NCBI RefSeq assembly: GCF_032854445.1
Contig: NC_088305.1
Location: 15,301,717-15,365,716 of the forward strand
Source: Liolophura sinensis
Lineage: Eukaryota > Mollusca > Polyplacophora > Chitonida > Chitonidae
DNA length: 64,000 bases
Direction: 5' to 3'
How positions within the stretch are numbered: position 1 is the stretch's first letter; each line of letters starts with the position of its first letter. This document shows positions 53,001 through 60,395 of this stretch, piece by piece. Position numbers and translations under genes: made by a program. A model generated the notes under the pieces. It ran no database searches. It saw nothing but the letters and a program-made list of their open reading frames with translations, and was not told the DNA's origin.

Positions 53001-56000
53001 TTTCAGCCACGCCTACATTCCTGACAGCCGAGGGGCGGGGCGAGGCGGTGGGCTTACATGAGCGGGTGATCTACACAGACGACGAAATGATCAGTTTGTC
53101 CCTGGAGCTAAGTCCGAAGTGAGCTGAAATGAAGTCATACATGGTCATGCCGTATTTATGTTCCCATGCCCCACAACCCCTCCTCTCTGATCTGCAATTA
53201 ATGCATCTGTATTTATACACCTGTTCTTATATTAAAGCAGAATTTCATATAATTTACATAACAACTGTCTCAATATTATTACACAATAATGCACAGTACA
53301 TTATCAAAACTTTATGTAAGGTGACACGTAGTTAAGTACGTCCTTTTCACGCTGTTTCCTAACAATATACCAGTTTGCAAAGGTCCAAGATATGGTACTC
53401 TCACAGACATAGTGTTAAACAAATACTAGTTTGCAGTTTATACTTTATCAGATGCACGACGACCAAACTGTATTAATTGTGTACAGCCTGTCCTCGTTCT
53501 TTCTCCTCTCCAGGGGCTAGAAAAATTGAAAGCTTTTTGTCAGCCTTTATCCTCGGATCCCTTCATCCAATCCCCCAGGGGGGTTTATGATCATGGCTCC
53601 AGATTTTGACCTTTCTTTAAAATTCCACACAACGCTGTCACTTGAATTTCCTCTTCATATTTTTGTTTGTTTGTCTTTTTCTGGTTTTGTCTTTTTCATG
53701 TTTAAAAGCTCGCGTTGCTTTTCATTGTTCGCAGTGGTCGACCGCCTGATGACTTCCGCCGGAGAAAAGTTAACGGCGAGGTGTTGAGTAGGGCAAGGCG
53801 CCTACCAGATGTGAGTGATCTTTGAATTTTTTTTAAAAAGACAACACTGGACAATATGCATAGATAGAGTGTCTGACGTAATGTTTAGAAGCATACCTTA
53901 TTTATTTTTGTGATGCTGCATAACGAAATTGTCAAAGTTTAAAGTAAACAAAAAAGCCCAAATTGAGAAAATTGAATGTGCCGCTATGTTAGCTAATCAG
54001 AACCGAGTTATTTCTATAATCCGTGGACGCAGCCATTTCGGATTACGTCACCCGAACCCTGTCTTGTCTTGTAACCATATGTACGTGGGGGCCGAGTGAC
54101 GCGACATTGTGGTTCCCAGCATGCATGCCGTATCTCATGGTCTGTAGTAAAAAATCCGGGCTTGGTGTATTCATGGTTACCAATCCCTTCAGAAAAATGC
54201 ATGTCTGTTTGTTTTCACCCCTCTTCGGAAATAATTGAGGTTATATTACCTGTTGTCTTTTTTTTAAAACCGTGGATGACTTTATTCTGTGGCAAACAAA
54301 GTTTATATTCTTGTGAAGTTCAAATGTCGATTACATTTTTATGACCCACGTACAATTACATCCCGGTTTCCTTCCTTATCTGCTCATTTGTTGAGGAATG
54401 ATTAGGTCATGTAAATAGTACAAATACATTTTTCGACAAGGTCATTGCCAGCCGTCCGTATAAAAACTCGTAAAATATCACTCGAACCTGTAAACATAAA
54501 GGACTTCGAAATAGCTATGCTTAAGAGACATTTTACTGTCTCCTTCATTCAAACGTCAGCCAGACGAAAAGAGGAAAAAAAATAACCCAGAGAAAAATGA
54601 GTATGAACAGTGGCGGCGAGGTTTACGTCCAGTTGATGTGGGAGCCTGCAGTTCCGTTCAGTCTCTGAGTGGGTTTCCCCCAGCAAAGCGTAAAACGAAA
54701 TCAAATAAATAAATAGTACGGTGATCAGATTTACGAAGGATGGAAAGTTTAGTATCTGGAGAAAGGTTTTGCAGGAAAGCCACAGTTATTCTGACAGTAG
54801 CTGGATTCGAATCCGCTACTTCCTGGTCGTGGCGAGTCGTCTTGGAAGCTAAAGTGGATTGAGATAGGACAGTCGCGCGGTACCGACTCCTCACGCTAAG
54901 AACATACAAGAAATTATTGTCGTTTTTATTTAAATTAGTCAGGCATGAGTAAAATCATGGTTCTCTTGAAATTCCTCCATGTTATTCATTTTTATTCATT
55001 TCCATTTTACCTTTTAGTGACAGGTAAATTTATTTACTTATTTGATTGGTGTTTTACGCCGTACTCAAGAATATTTCACTTATACGACGGCGGCCAGCAT
55101 TATGGTGGGTGGAAACCGGGCAGAGCCCGGGGGAAACCCAGGACCATCCGCAGGTTGCCGTCAGAACTTCCCATTTACGGCCGGAGAGGAAGCCAGCATG
55201 AGCTGGACTTGAACTCACAGCGACCGCATCGGTGAGAGGCTCCTGGGTCATTACGCTGCGCTATCGCGCTTTTGGAGCATTTACGCATAATTGAAAGTAC
55301 ATTTTTTTCTTCTTCTTTTTATTTCCAGAACGATGTTGCAGATCGCCGGTATCTTTTGTGTCCTGCTGCAGTGACCGTTGCACATTTAAAGAAATTCGTC
55401 CGCATGAAGTTCTCCTTATCAGATCGCTATATGGTAAAATATTAAAGATAAAAACTGTTGACTGTTGTAAGATAACAACACATACCCCGCTCTCCACGCT
55501 TGTTTTACATCGCTGTTGTCATAGGTATGACTTCATACAGTGATAAATCGAGACCAGCGAAAATACTGGCTGGAGTGAGGCTTGAACTCACAACTTGAAT
55601 TTGTAAGTGTAGGAAATAATATTATCTCTTTGATATATTCCCTGACGATGATTGCAAATCACATGCAAGTTGTACGGGAATGTTCAAAAACGCCAACTTC
55701 GCTCGGGTACCGGTGCATGATGATGCATGAAATGTGTCAGAAAAAAAATAAACGTCTCTATCAGCCTTTGCTTCTATTTATACTGGATAGATATGCATTT
55801 TTTTACTCTAAATACAATATATCCACAATAAAATTCCAACGGACATTGTATTGAGGAAGGCTAATTGTAGGTCTGGGCGAGGACATTAGTTGTGTGTGTA
55901 CGCCTACTTGTGTCACGTGGGTCGGAAAGGTCAGCGTTCTCTATGTAGTGGTGGAAGTGCATGTAAAGCGAGAGCAGAGAGCGACACATGCGCTGTAGCT

Positions 56001-57433
56001 GCACGCTGTTTAGAATATGATAGAAGAATGCAGAACGCACCCGACGAGGTCAGCCTTTGTCTTCGTGTAGATTATAGAGGAAATATTTCTATGTAAACGG
56101 AATTCAGTGAATCATGACTGACAGTCTTCATGTGCAAATATACACGTGCTAGAGAGTGAAGGGAATTTGCTGTAATTGCTGACCTCGTAGCATCAAAACC
56201 CCTATATAATCCCTAGTGTTGTCCACTATGCTAGTCATTATTTGTTAAAAAAAACTTGGAGGCGGTAAATGGAGGTATAAAACTGCTTTTAAGGTGTTAG
56301 CTGTGTACGTCACGCTAAATTCATCTCAGTTCTCCTTACTATTTTATTACAGATAGACGTATTTCACACCGATGAGAATCTCATTGATACTTACAAACTA
56401 TTGGATATAGCTTATATCTACTCGTGGAGAAGGGTAAGTTTTACGTTTGTAAACTTTGACTTTTGTAATATCATCATGATATGGCATTATAGAGAGTTTA
56501 CATTTGTACAAGTATCTTTGTGATACCTAAAATAGTTATCCCTGTGATGCCGTAAAGCATAATTTAAATGATTTATTTATCTATTTATTTGCTACATGTT
56601 TTAAGCTGTAATAAAGAATATTTCACATACATAAGACGTTAGCCAGCATTATGCTGAAAAAAATTAATTTATTAATTCATGTGTGAAGAGGGAAAAGTTC
56701 ATTCTACTAATATACGATTTGTGCGAGAGGGAAAGCCTGGCATGCTTCTTTTTTTTTTTTACACACACATGTATTTATTTTTCGAAATGACGGAGACTTG
56801 AGTTCTGACTGACAATTTTCCCTCTTGCACTTTTTTCAGCGGGGGCCTTTAAGGCTGTTTTATACTATCTACGAACATCCGGCTAAGAAGAGGCGATTAG
56901 CTTCCACAGACACGGATGTGTCCAAGGAAACTGTGAAGGATGAGGAAGAAATTGCTGCCACCGTGTCTCCTCCAGTCGTAAATGGGGACGTGGATCAAAT
57001 AGACAGTAACCCTACAGGTCCAATAGACCTAGTGAAAAAGACTGTAGTACCTGTGCAGAGCGATGGTTCTCCCCCACCGGAGCCTCCTGCAAATGGCGAG
57101 GTTTCCGACGTTGTGACATCATCCAGCCCCAAGCCAAAAGACAATGAGACGTCGGGTTGTAGCCCGAAAGTTGAAAACGAGGGAACTTCTCCGAAAACAG
57201 AGACGTTAAATTTAACTCCAGCTCACACAGAGCCGGCAACTCCCCCGACAGAAAGGCCTGTGGTAGTCTCCAAACCCGACCCTGTTTCGGAATCTCCTCC
57301 TAAGTTGAACAGTTTGCCGACACCTACCATAGCAGAGGAGAATGAAGAAGAAAACGGACCAATTAACATGGTTATTACAACAGCAGTGAAAAAAGAACCA
57401 GTTGAAATCGACGAGACAACGGGCCAATCATAG
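19649..57433 (+). CDS. BMI1: Polycomb group RING finger protein, PCGF2/PCGF4 (BMI1/Mel-18/Psc) class; nine coding exons
   Basis: Spliced, and with one surplus G discounted, this reads as about 442 residues; human BMI1 has 326 and PCGF2 344. Domains in order: RING finger, about residues 35-73, with Cys35/38, Cys51, His53, Cys56/59 and Cys70/73 (C3HC4); the helical [15 protein letters not shown] segment, about 90-104; a charged linker with [12 protein letters not shown], about 144-155; RAWUL domain, about 188-256, with [18 protein letters not shown] and [16 protein letters not shown] at 261-264; a Pro/Ser/Glu-rich tail to 442. Known for the family: it pairs with RING1/RING2 in PRC1, stimulates mono-ubiquitination of histone H2A in the nucleus, and binds PHC proteins through RAWUL. 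The RING sequence fits PCGF2/4 better than PCGF1, 3, 5 or 6, so this is probably the single invertebrate pro-orthologue of both. Confidence 0.95.
19835..19842. promoter_or_regulatory. CRE/ATF palindrome in the start of intron 1
   Basis: A perfect TGACGTCA lies 22 bases after the exon 1 donor, within the promoter-proximal region. It matches the CREB/ATF consensus. Function is inferred only. Confidence 0.35.
22907..22927. repeat. (AAT)n microsatellite
   Basis: About seven perfect AAT units. Confidence 0.9.
25416..25586 (+). mobile_element. SINE family A, 5'-truncated, with 13-bp target duplication
   Basis: The element starts within the body at tgctggctttcactccggcc and runs to tacggcgtaaagcactaatc plus an AAATA tail. 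It is flanked by a perfect direct repeat attaatgtagctc at 25403-25415 and 25587-25599. Truncation at the 5' end with a target duplication is what LINE-driven retroposition produces. Confidence 0.93.
25967..26028. repeat. (TA)n microsatellite, 31 units
   Basis: An uninterrupted dinucleotide run of 62 bases, expected to be highly polymorphic. Confidence 0.97.
26391..26400. repeat. Poly-G tract
   Basis: Ten or more consecutive G. Homopolymer length may be inexact. Confidence 0.8.
27490..27556. repeat. Tandem duplication of about 37 bp
   Basis: Two copies of agctcgtgcggtcgacgacg with ctcatgcatg, differing by a few bases. Confidence 0.8.
27897..28003. repeat. Tandem duplication of about 58 bp
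   Basis: Two copies of a unit containing cggtggtctttagcataagt, cacgattgtcgtcttattta and aat. They differ at a few sites. Confidence 0.85.
32091..33570. repeat. Minisatellite, 26-bp unit, interrupted by a SINE
   Basis: About 45 copies of a 26-bp unit. The left third is mainly cagttataaccacccttgta plus ttggca; the right two thirds are mainly cagttataatcaccgctgta plus tcagga. The two variants are spatially segregated, which suggests expansion from different founder units. A full-length SINE splits the array at 32605-32877. Confidence 0.96.
32605..32877 (+). mobile_element. SINE family A, full length, inserted in a minisatellite
   Basis: It begins tgggcctccgtggctcacac, with a tRNA-like head of A-box type and a B-box-like agttcaagacc. 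It continues through the body to tgcggtgtaaaacgccaatc and an A-rich tail with C interruptions. A 12-bp direct repeat aggagagttata flanks it at 32593-32604 and 32878-32889. The repeat is itself a variant of the host unit, so target duplication and pre-existing repeat are partly confounded. The element is transcribed in the same direction as the PCGF gene. Confidence 0.93.
35115..35380 (-). mobile_element. SINE family A, full length
   Basis: On the minus strand it runs from ggcctcagtggctcagttgg, with a perfect A box (TGGCTCAGTTGG), through ttagcgcgctaacgcac, the body and the tail of AAATA units. On the plus strand it begins tatttatttatttatttgat. The flanks share an imperfect cacaaaacttg/cacaaacatg match, possibly a decayed target duplication. 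Confidence 0.93.
36567..37055. repeat. Tandem triplication, units of about 163-170 bp
   Basis: Three consecutive copies carry attttggtggatacatacat, gacgatgtgtcgcgactcac and atttgtccattttcgcggtt with gtcatggtaac. The unit word ttggtggata occurs at 36621 and 36791, and ttggtgg at 36954. The flank before the first copy has a tctgtctgtccgt motif. It may be part of a larger dispersed repeat of unknown type. Confidence 0.85.
37504..37693. repeat. Irregular short tandem repeat rich in CACTACTAA
   Basis: Many copies of words such as aacactactaa and cattactaatcattact, in irregular order. A truncated SINE sits immediately downstream. Confidence 0.75.
37714..37851 (+). mobile_element. SINE family A, 5'-truncated, with 8-bp target duplication
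   Basis: The element starts at cttcgcaacctgcggaaggt and runs through ggccgccgtcgtataagtaa and tacggcgtaaaacgccaatc to an AAATA tail. It is flanked by accatagg at 37706-37713 and 37852-37859. Confidence 0.88.
38790..38886 (+). CDS. BMI1: PCGF coding exon 2: second half of RING
   Basis: The acceptor is ctctttcag before 38790 and the donor ag/gtaaga after 38886. Joined in phase 1 to exon 1 it gives [20 protein letters not shown], then [13 protein letters not shown], with the last four RING cysteines (56, 59, 70, 73). Its length of 97 fits the phases on both sides (1 in, 2 out). This is the most conserved part of the gene and the strongest evidence for the family assignment. Confidence 0.97.
39256..39658 (+). 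repeat. SINE-derived minisatellite: 12 copies of a 28-bp SINE core unit, then a SINE 3' end
   Basis: The unit is ctcccggtttcctcccacta plus taatgctg, which matches the interior of SINE family A (cccggtttcctcccaccata with atgctg). Twelve copies run to about 39600. They are followed by ttacataagttaaatatttt, tagtacggtgtaaaacacga and an AAATA-like tail, the normal SINE 3' end. The SINE head is absent. The array therefore arose by tandem amplification inside a SINE copy. Confidence 0.92.
41401..41446 (-). mobile_element. SINE family A, 3' fragment
   Basis: The plus strand reads tttgtttatttagtagattg, then gtattatacgccgtaatcaa and gaa, which resembles the reverse complement of the SINE terminus. Confidence 0.55.
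42958..43254. repeat. Minisatellite, 32-bp unit, just upstream of exon 3
   Basis: Nine copies of cttatcgtacctctctgggg plus tcgattctccgc, with variants. The array ends about 78 bases before the exon 3 acceptor, so it could lie near branch-point sequence. Open frames across it (42884-43369 and 42942-43331) come from the repeat. Confidence 0.93.
43332..43387 (+). CDS. BMI1: PCGF coding exon 3: helix after the RING
   Basis: The acceptor is tgttttag before 43332 and the donor aaag/gtaaga after 43387. The 56 bases encode [19 protein letters not shown], the segment that follows the RING in BMI1/PCGF2. The phase is 2 in and 1 out, consistent with both neighbours. Confidence 0.96.
43651..43672. repeat. 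(AAT)n microsatellite
   Basis: About seven AAT units. Confidence 0.85.
43895..43949. repeat. GGGGT/GGTGTGA simple repeat
   Basis: Repeats of ggggtggggtggtgtgaggt. It is G-rich on the plus strand and able in principle to form a G-quadruplex. Confidence 0.85.
44214..44590. repeat. Minisatellite, 42-bp unit
   Basis: About nine copies of cataccgacataagaacctt, gcctgttacaaggggacatc and gt. The unit length is a multiple of three, so open frames persist on both strands (for example 44181-44795 plus and 44239-44589 minus). I do not regard them as genes. Confidence 0.95.
45240..47130. repeat. Minisatellite, 48-bp unit, 1.9 kb
   Basis: About 39 copies of gagtagccggttgtcacatt, ggtggcggcttcgtggccat and ctggtcat, with shorter variants that lack an internal block. 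Copies after about 46640 are more diverged (gagttgccgg, gtcgtagtggcatcg). Because 48 divides by three, open frames with short tryptophan-rich repeats appear on the plus strand and others on the minus strand. Both are artefacts of the array. Confidence 0.96.
46372..46413. repeat. Inverted part-unit forming a palindrome inside the 48-bp array
   Basis: Here gtgtgataaccggcaacatg plus acc is the reverse complement of the normal unit part ggtcatgttgccggttatca with cac. Together with the following atggtcatgagttgccgg it makes a near-perfect inverted repeat centred on ccatatgg. It is the only reversed segment I see in the array. Confidence 0.85.
47232..47276 (-). mobile_element. Possible SINE family A tail remnant
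   Basis: The plus strand has tttattttattgtgtttttc and tactccgtagtcaagaa, similar to the reverse complement of the SINE terminus but much diverged. Confidence 0.35.
48629..48652. repeat. Poly-C tract of 24 bases
   Basis: An uninterrupted C run. Its exact length is doubtful in any assembly. Confidence 0.9.
51137..51365 (+). mobile_element. SINE family A, slightly 5'-truncated, with 7-bp target duplication
   Basis: It starts at acccaggagcctctcaccaa, just after the A-box region. It has the B-box-like gagttcaagttc, the full body and tacggcgtaaaacaccaatc plus AAATA units. caaccag flanks it at 51130-51136 and 51366-51372. Confidence 0.92.
51808..51970 (+). mobile_element. SINE family A, 5'-truncated copy
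   Basis: It starts at gctctccggccgtacgtggg, runs through tgcccgatttcctcccacca and tacagcgtaaagcacgaatc, and ends in AAATA-like units. No clear target duplication. Confidence 0.9.
52433..52477 (+). CDS. BMI1: PCGF coding exon 4: basic segment after the RING
   Basis: The acceptor is ttccacag before 52433 and the donor ggag/gtaagg after 52477. The 45 bases encode [15 protein letters not shown], matching the EMKRRRDFY segment of BMI1. It is entered and left in phase 1. Confidence 0.94.
52806..52831. repeat. Poly-T tract of 26 bases in intron 4
   Basis: An uninterrupted T run inside the 529-base intron 4, about 175 bases before the exon 5 acceptor. Confidence 0.9.
53007..53118 (+). CDS. BMI1: PCGF coding exon 5: linker with the TDDE motif
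   Basis: The acceptor is gtttcag before 53007 and the donor ccgaa/gtgagc after 53118. It encodes [20 protein letters not shown], then [29 protein letters not shown] matches the TDDEIISLSIEF motif of BMI1. The rest of the linker is not conserved. An open frame passes through the acceptor to a stop at 53120 just past the donor, so an unspliced message would be truncated. Confidence 0.92.
53119..53734 (+). other. Intron 5 of the PCGF gene
   Basis: 616 bases, gtgagc to tgttcgcag. I see no repeat or gene in it. Confidence 0.85.
53735..53810 (+). CDS. BMI1: PCGF coding exon 6: basic linker
   Basis: The acceptor is tgttcgcag before 53735 and the donor cagat/gtgagt after 53810. The 76 bases complete an Asn codon and encode [20 protein letters not shown], then RRLPD. 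This arginine-rich linker has little family conservation. It is accepted because the phases fit exactly and both sites are good. Confidence 0.85.
54680..54716 (+). mobile_element. SINE family A, 3' end fragment
   Basis: gcgtaaaacgaaatcaaata followed by aataaat matches the SINE terminus only. Confidence 0.5.
55025..55272 (-). mobile_element. SINE family A, nearly full length, antisense in intron 6
   Basis: On the plus strand it runs from atttatttacttatttgatt through gtgttttacgccgtactcaa, the body and gaactcacagcgaccgcatc to gcgctatcgcgc in the tRNA-like head. It lacks only the first bases of the head. It lies close to the exon 7 acceptor. Confidence 0.92.
55329..55433 (+). CDS. BMI1: PCGF coding exon 7: start of RAWUL domain
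   Basis: The acceptor is atttccag before 55329 and the donor tatatg/gtaaaa after 55433. It encodes [20 protein letters not shown], then [15 protein letters not shown], 35 whole codons. [17 protein letters not shown] is the first strand-helix part of the RAWUL domain. FSLSDRYM replaces the MDIPNTFQ of BMI1 before the intron. The donor gtaaaa is weaker than the others. Confidence 0.95.
55434..56352 (+). other. Intron 7 of the PCGF gene
   Basis: 919 bases, gtaaaa to ttattacag. No repeat family recognised. Confidence 0.85.
56353..56433 (+). CDS. BMI1: PCGF coding exon 8: second part of RAWUL domain
   Basis: The acceptor is ttattacag before 56353 and the donor agaagg/gtaagt after 56433. The 27 whole codons encode [20 protein letters not shown], then YIYSWRR, equivalent to IDVMYEEEPL...LMDIAYIYTWRR in BMI1. 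Confidence 0.97.
56434..56839 (+). other. Intron 8 of the PCGF gene
   Basis: 406 bases, gtaagt to ttttttcag. It contains a strongly diverged antisense SINE-like remnant at 56569-56655. Confidence 0.85.
56569..56655 (-). mobile_element. SINE family A, degenerate copy in intron 8
   Basis: On the plus strand atttatttatctatttattt, gtaataaagaatatttcaca and gttagccagcattatg follow the order of the SINE 3' half in reverse complement, but with many changes. Confidence 0.55.
56840..57433 (+). CDS. BMI1: PCGF coding exon 9: end of RAWUL, nuclear signal, long acidic Pro/Ser tail and stop
   Basis: The acceptor is ttttttcag before 56840 and the stop is TAG at 57431-57433. It encodes [12 protein letters not shown] (end of RAWUL), then PAKKRRL (likely nuclear signal, residues 259-265) and about 175 residues rich in Pro, Ser, Thr, Glu and Asp. 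Visible short motifs: PIDLVKK (306-312), close to the CtBP-docking consensus PxDLSxK, a weaker echo PINMV (419-423), and two sumoylation-type sites VKDE (277-280) and VKKE (428-431). BMI1 and PCGF2 also have Pro/Ser-rich tails, but the sequence here is not recognisably conserved. Confidence 0.95.
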   Translation, partial: RGPLRLFYTIYEHPAKKRRLASTDTDVSKETVKDEEEIAATVSPPVVNGDVDQIDSNPTGPIDLVKKTVVPVQSDGSPPPEPPANGEVSDVVTSSSPKPKDNETSGCSPKVENEGTSPKTETLNLTPAHTEPATPPTERPVVVSKPDPVSESPPKLNSLPTPTIAEENEEENGPINMVITTAVKKEPVEIDETTGQS

Positions 57434-57519
57434 TATTTATTTGGAATGTACCTGTGTGTGTGGGTGTGGAAATCGAGATGCTTCACTGCGCAGTTCAAAT
57501 CGATTGTTCGACATAACCG

Positions 57520-57573
57520 TGAATCGACGTAAGCGTGAATCGACGTAAGCGTGAATCGACGTAAGCGTGAATG
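57520..57573. repeat. Tandem repeat, 15-bp unit
   Basis: Three to four copies of gtgaatcgacgtaagc-type sequence, 87 bases after the stop codon. Confidence 0.9.
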
Positions 57574-57714
57574 GATAAGACAAGTATTCACACATTGTCG
57601 TTTAGTGAACGCAAAACGTTGCTGGTGAATAATGGTCCTTCTGTAGTATCAGGTGAAGTGTCAAAATTTACATTTTTTCACCTGCTGCAGTGGGCCCATC
57701 ATCACCTCGTGTGC

Positions 57715-57754
57715 ACTAGTACACGTGGAGTAGTACACGTGGAGTAGTACATGT
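57715..57754. repeat. Tandem repeat of tagtacacgtggag
   Basis: Three copies of about 14 bases with an internal E-box-like cacgtg. Confidence 0.85.
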
Positions 57755-57911
57755 GGATCCAGTCAAAGGATTAAAAGTTACAATCTCCTCAATACCGGTC
57801 GTGCGCGAGAGCCAACAGTGCAGCAGTACAGAGTAGGGGTTATGCAGTTCATAACAGTGCTATTGGTCGACATTATTTCTACTTTATGTGCTGTATGGTC
57901 GTCCTATGATA

Positions 57912-58215
57912 GTGTACTATGTTGTAATGGCGGATATTCAATGCAACACCATGTTGTAAAGACGGATCTTCAGTGCGACACCATGTTGTAATGGCGGATC
58001 TTCAGTCCGACACGATGTGTAATGGTGGATTTCAAGTGTAGCGACTTGGCGTAATGATGGATCTTTAACTCGACAACACGGTGTAATGTCGATTGTCTAG
58101 TGCGACACCATGCTGTAATTGCCGATCTCCAGTGCGACACTATGTTGTAATGGTGGATTTCTAGTGCGACACTATGTTGTAATGGCGGATTTCTAATGCG
58201 ACACCATGTTGTAAT
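57912..58215. repeat. Minisatellite, 32-bp unit
   Basis: About nine diverged copies of ttgtaatggcggatcttcag plus tgcgacaccatg. It lies about 480 bases after the stop and would be transcribed if the 3' UTR extends this far. Confidence 0.92.
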
Positions 58216-58432
58216 GGTGATTCCCTGAATTGATACCACATTGTCTCATGTTTTACGGTTGTGTTTGTGTTTTATTATCTGTATATTCACTGCTCATTGA
58301 GGATTAACCGTTAGAAAGTGGACCGTGTTGTTGTTGCCACTGTATATGTGTGAAGTATCAGGCCTGGGAAATAGTGCTGCTATACTTATGTCATCATTTT
58401 TCTCCCGGACACAGGATGTACTCTAAATACTT

Positions 58433-58438
58433 ATTAAA
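58433..58438 (+). terminator. Candidate polyadenylation signal ATTAAA
   Basis: The common variant hexamer about 1 kb after the stop codon. It is not supported by transcript data. Confidence 0.25.
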
Positions 58439-59429
58439 TGCATAGTGTGTTTTCGTACATACTGTGTGTCTTTGTCCACGTGACCACTGTATACAAAAAC
58501 CCATTAATAATTGGAAGGATGGCCTTCAGTGGAATTTACCAGAGAAAAGGTTTTCCCAAACAAGTCTTTTCGAAGTTTCAACAGAATACATTTTCAAACC
58601 CTAGTTGGTACTGGAAATGAATCCGGCTGCCATGCGATGCTTCCTGAAGTATAGCAATTGCTATAGTCTCCTTTGGAAAACAGCTTTGCTTCCCATATGT
58701 TCTCTTGCTTAGTTTTGAATGCAATCTTCCGGCATTTCTACGTCATGGAAACGTTTCAAACTGTATTATCTTGCAGTCTTCATATAGCTTGATATTATGT
58801 GTGGGGCACAAATCAGTGTGACGGTTTGAAGTCATTCTCTCACAGGTATCAGTGGGATTTGTTTGTGTGTCTCCTGTGGATGACGACTCCTTCTTTAGGT
58901 TTCTTGGTTTCTTTAGACCCCTTGGATCTACATTTACGACAGATCAAATTACCATTGTCTGTACCAGTGAGCCTACCCGGTTACAAGGTCCCTGGTAACT
59001 TCTATGGCTTGGTTGCCTCGTCAACCGTTGATTGATATCTATTTATAGGTGTCCGCTAACGCAGGATTTTCTGCTAGCTGTGGGACATTTCTGCTTAACA
59101 CTTCGTACTATAAAACATAGTACTTTACTACTTTATTTAGACTTTGGAATATGAACTGTATTTAACTTCACATCTAGTTCTTGAAATTTTCAGTAAAGCT
59201 TATAGTAACGTTTAGATATGTGCTATGCTCTGCGTTCCTAGTGTGAAAGTGTATATTTGCGTAATACTGTCATACTTTGAAGAGCATGTCGCAGTCTTCG
59301 CAAGTCTGCGGTCTGGAATTATCGATGTGCTAATGCACTGTTAGTCGCCTCTTCTCCGTGATATTTGCACAGCTTGGACTAGTGCAATCCTGAACCAGTG
59401 AATTTGTACCTTGCCCTCCTACATATGCG

Positions 59430-59701
59430 GGGCCTCCGTGGCTCAGTCGGTTAGCGCGCTAGTGCAGCGTAGTGACCCAGAAGCCTCTCACCAATGCGGT
59501 CGCTGTGAGTTCAAGACCAGCTCATGCTGGCTTCCTCTCCGGCCGTACGTGGGAAGGTCTGCCAGCAACCTGCGGATGGTCGTGGGTTTCCGCCGGGCTC
59601 TGCCCGGTTTCCACCCACCATAATGCTGGCCGCCGTCGTATAAGTGAAATATTCTTGAGTACGGCGTGAAACACCAATCAAAAAAAAAAAAAAAAAAAAA
59701 A
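59430..59701 (+). mobile_element. SINE family A, full length and young, with perfect 13-bp target duplication
   Basis: It begins gggcctccgtggctcagtcg, with a perfect A box (TGGCTCAGTCGG) and a B-box-like agttcaagacc. It has the complete body and ends tacggcgtgaaacaccaatc with a pure A tail of about 22 bases. tcctacatatgcg flanks it at 59417-59429 and 59702-59714. The perfect flanks and intact pol III boxes indicate recent insertion. It is the best reference copy in the window. Confidence 0.97.
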
Positions 59702-60339
59702 TCCTACATATGCGAAGTTTCTAGACAATATTTCAGGTACTAATAAGTGTGCCAAACGCATTAGACTTTTCGATGCGTTTTTCTGACATGTGTTCATGCC
59801 AAAAGAGCTATCCTGGTCCAATAATCATATATAGCAAATACAACCCTGAGAGAAAACGACGTGTCGACAACGCACAGGAGTCTCGGCGTAGTCAGTAATT
59901 GTTGTATACATATAGTATGTAGATGTACATGACCTGCGCACGAAGGACAACTATGGCAAAGAAAGGAAAACATAGGTGCTTCGTTACTCCGATCCTATAT
60001 CCTATATTCTCACTGGTGTAGGCTGTCTTTAATACTCTCCAACATCCTTGTTTGTATACGGTTTTATTCTTCACAGGTGACAAACATCCTGTCTAAAAAT
60101 CTAAACGTGGATTCGAAATCTGCTAGATCAAGAAAAATTCACACATTAGTTTTGCATGATTTCACCTTTGCTACCAAGTTACTTGCAATTCAGCTGTAAA
60201 CAAATTACGTGGATATTCGTATTAAAAGCGTTAGAAATATAACCCACTGTTAAATTCACACAACAAATGGTTGAGACAACTCTGTCCACGCCTATAGATT
60301 ATTTTAAATCATTAAAAAATATGTTGATGTGCATGATTG

Positions 60340-60395
60340 TTTTATTACTGTTAGCAGAATTTTATTTTATTACTGTTAGCAGAATTTTGTTTTGT
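60340..60395. repeat. Tandem duplication of about 26 bp
   Basis: Two copies of ttttattactgttagcagaa plus tttta, with a partial third. Confidence 0.8.

Larger units (their letters stand above)
53811..55328 (+). other. Intron 6 of the PCGF gene
   Basis: 1.5 kb, gtgagt to tttccag. It contains an antisense SINE at 55025-55272, only 56 bases before the exon 7 acceptor. A short SINE-tail-like piece lies near 54680-54716 (gcgtaaaacgaaatcaaata plus AAATA). Confidence 0.85.
57434..58440 (+). other. Probable 3' UTR of the PCGF gene
   Basis: No AATAAA occurs soon after the stop. The first plausible signal is an ATTAAA at 58433-58438. The interval contains a 15-bp tandem repeat and a 32-bp minisatellite, which would be part of the mRNA if this end is correct. 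The actual end may be further downstream (an AATAAA occurs near 61592). Confidence 0.4.

Noticed and set aside
57012-57591. Minus-strand frames opposite exon 9
   Set aside because: The plus strand encodes the PCGF tail in proper splice phase. The antisense frames are shadows.
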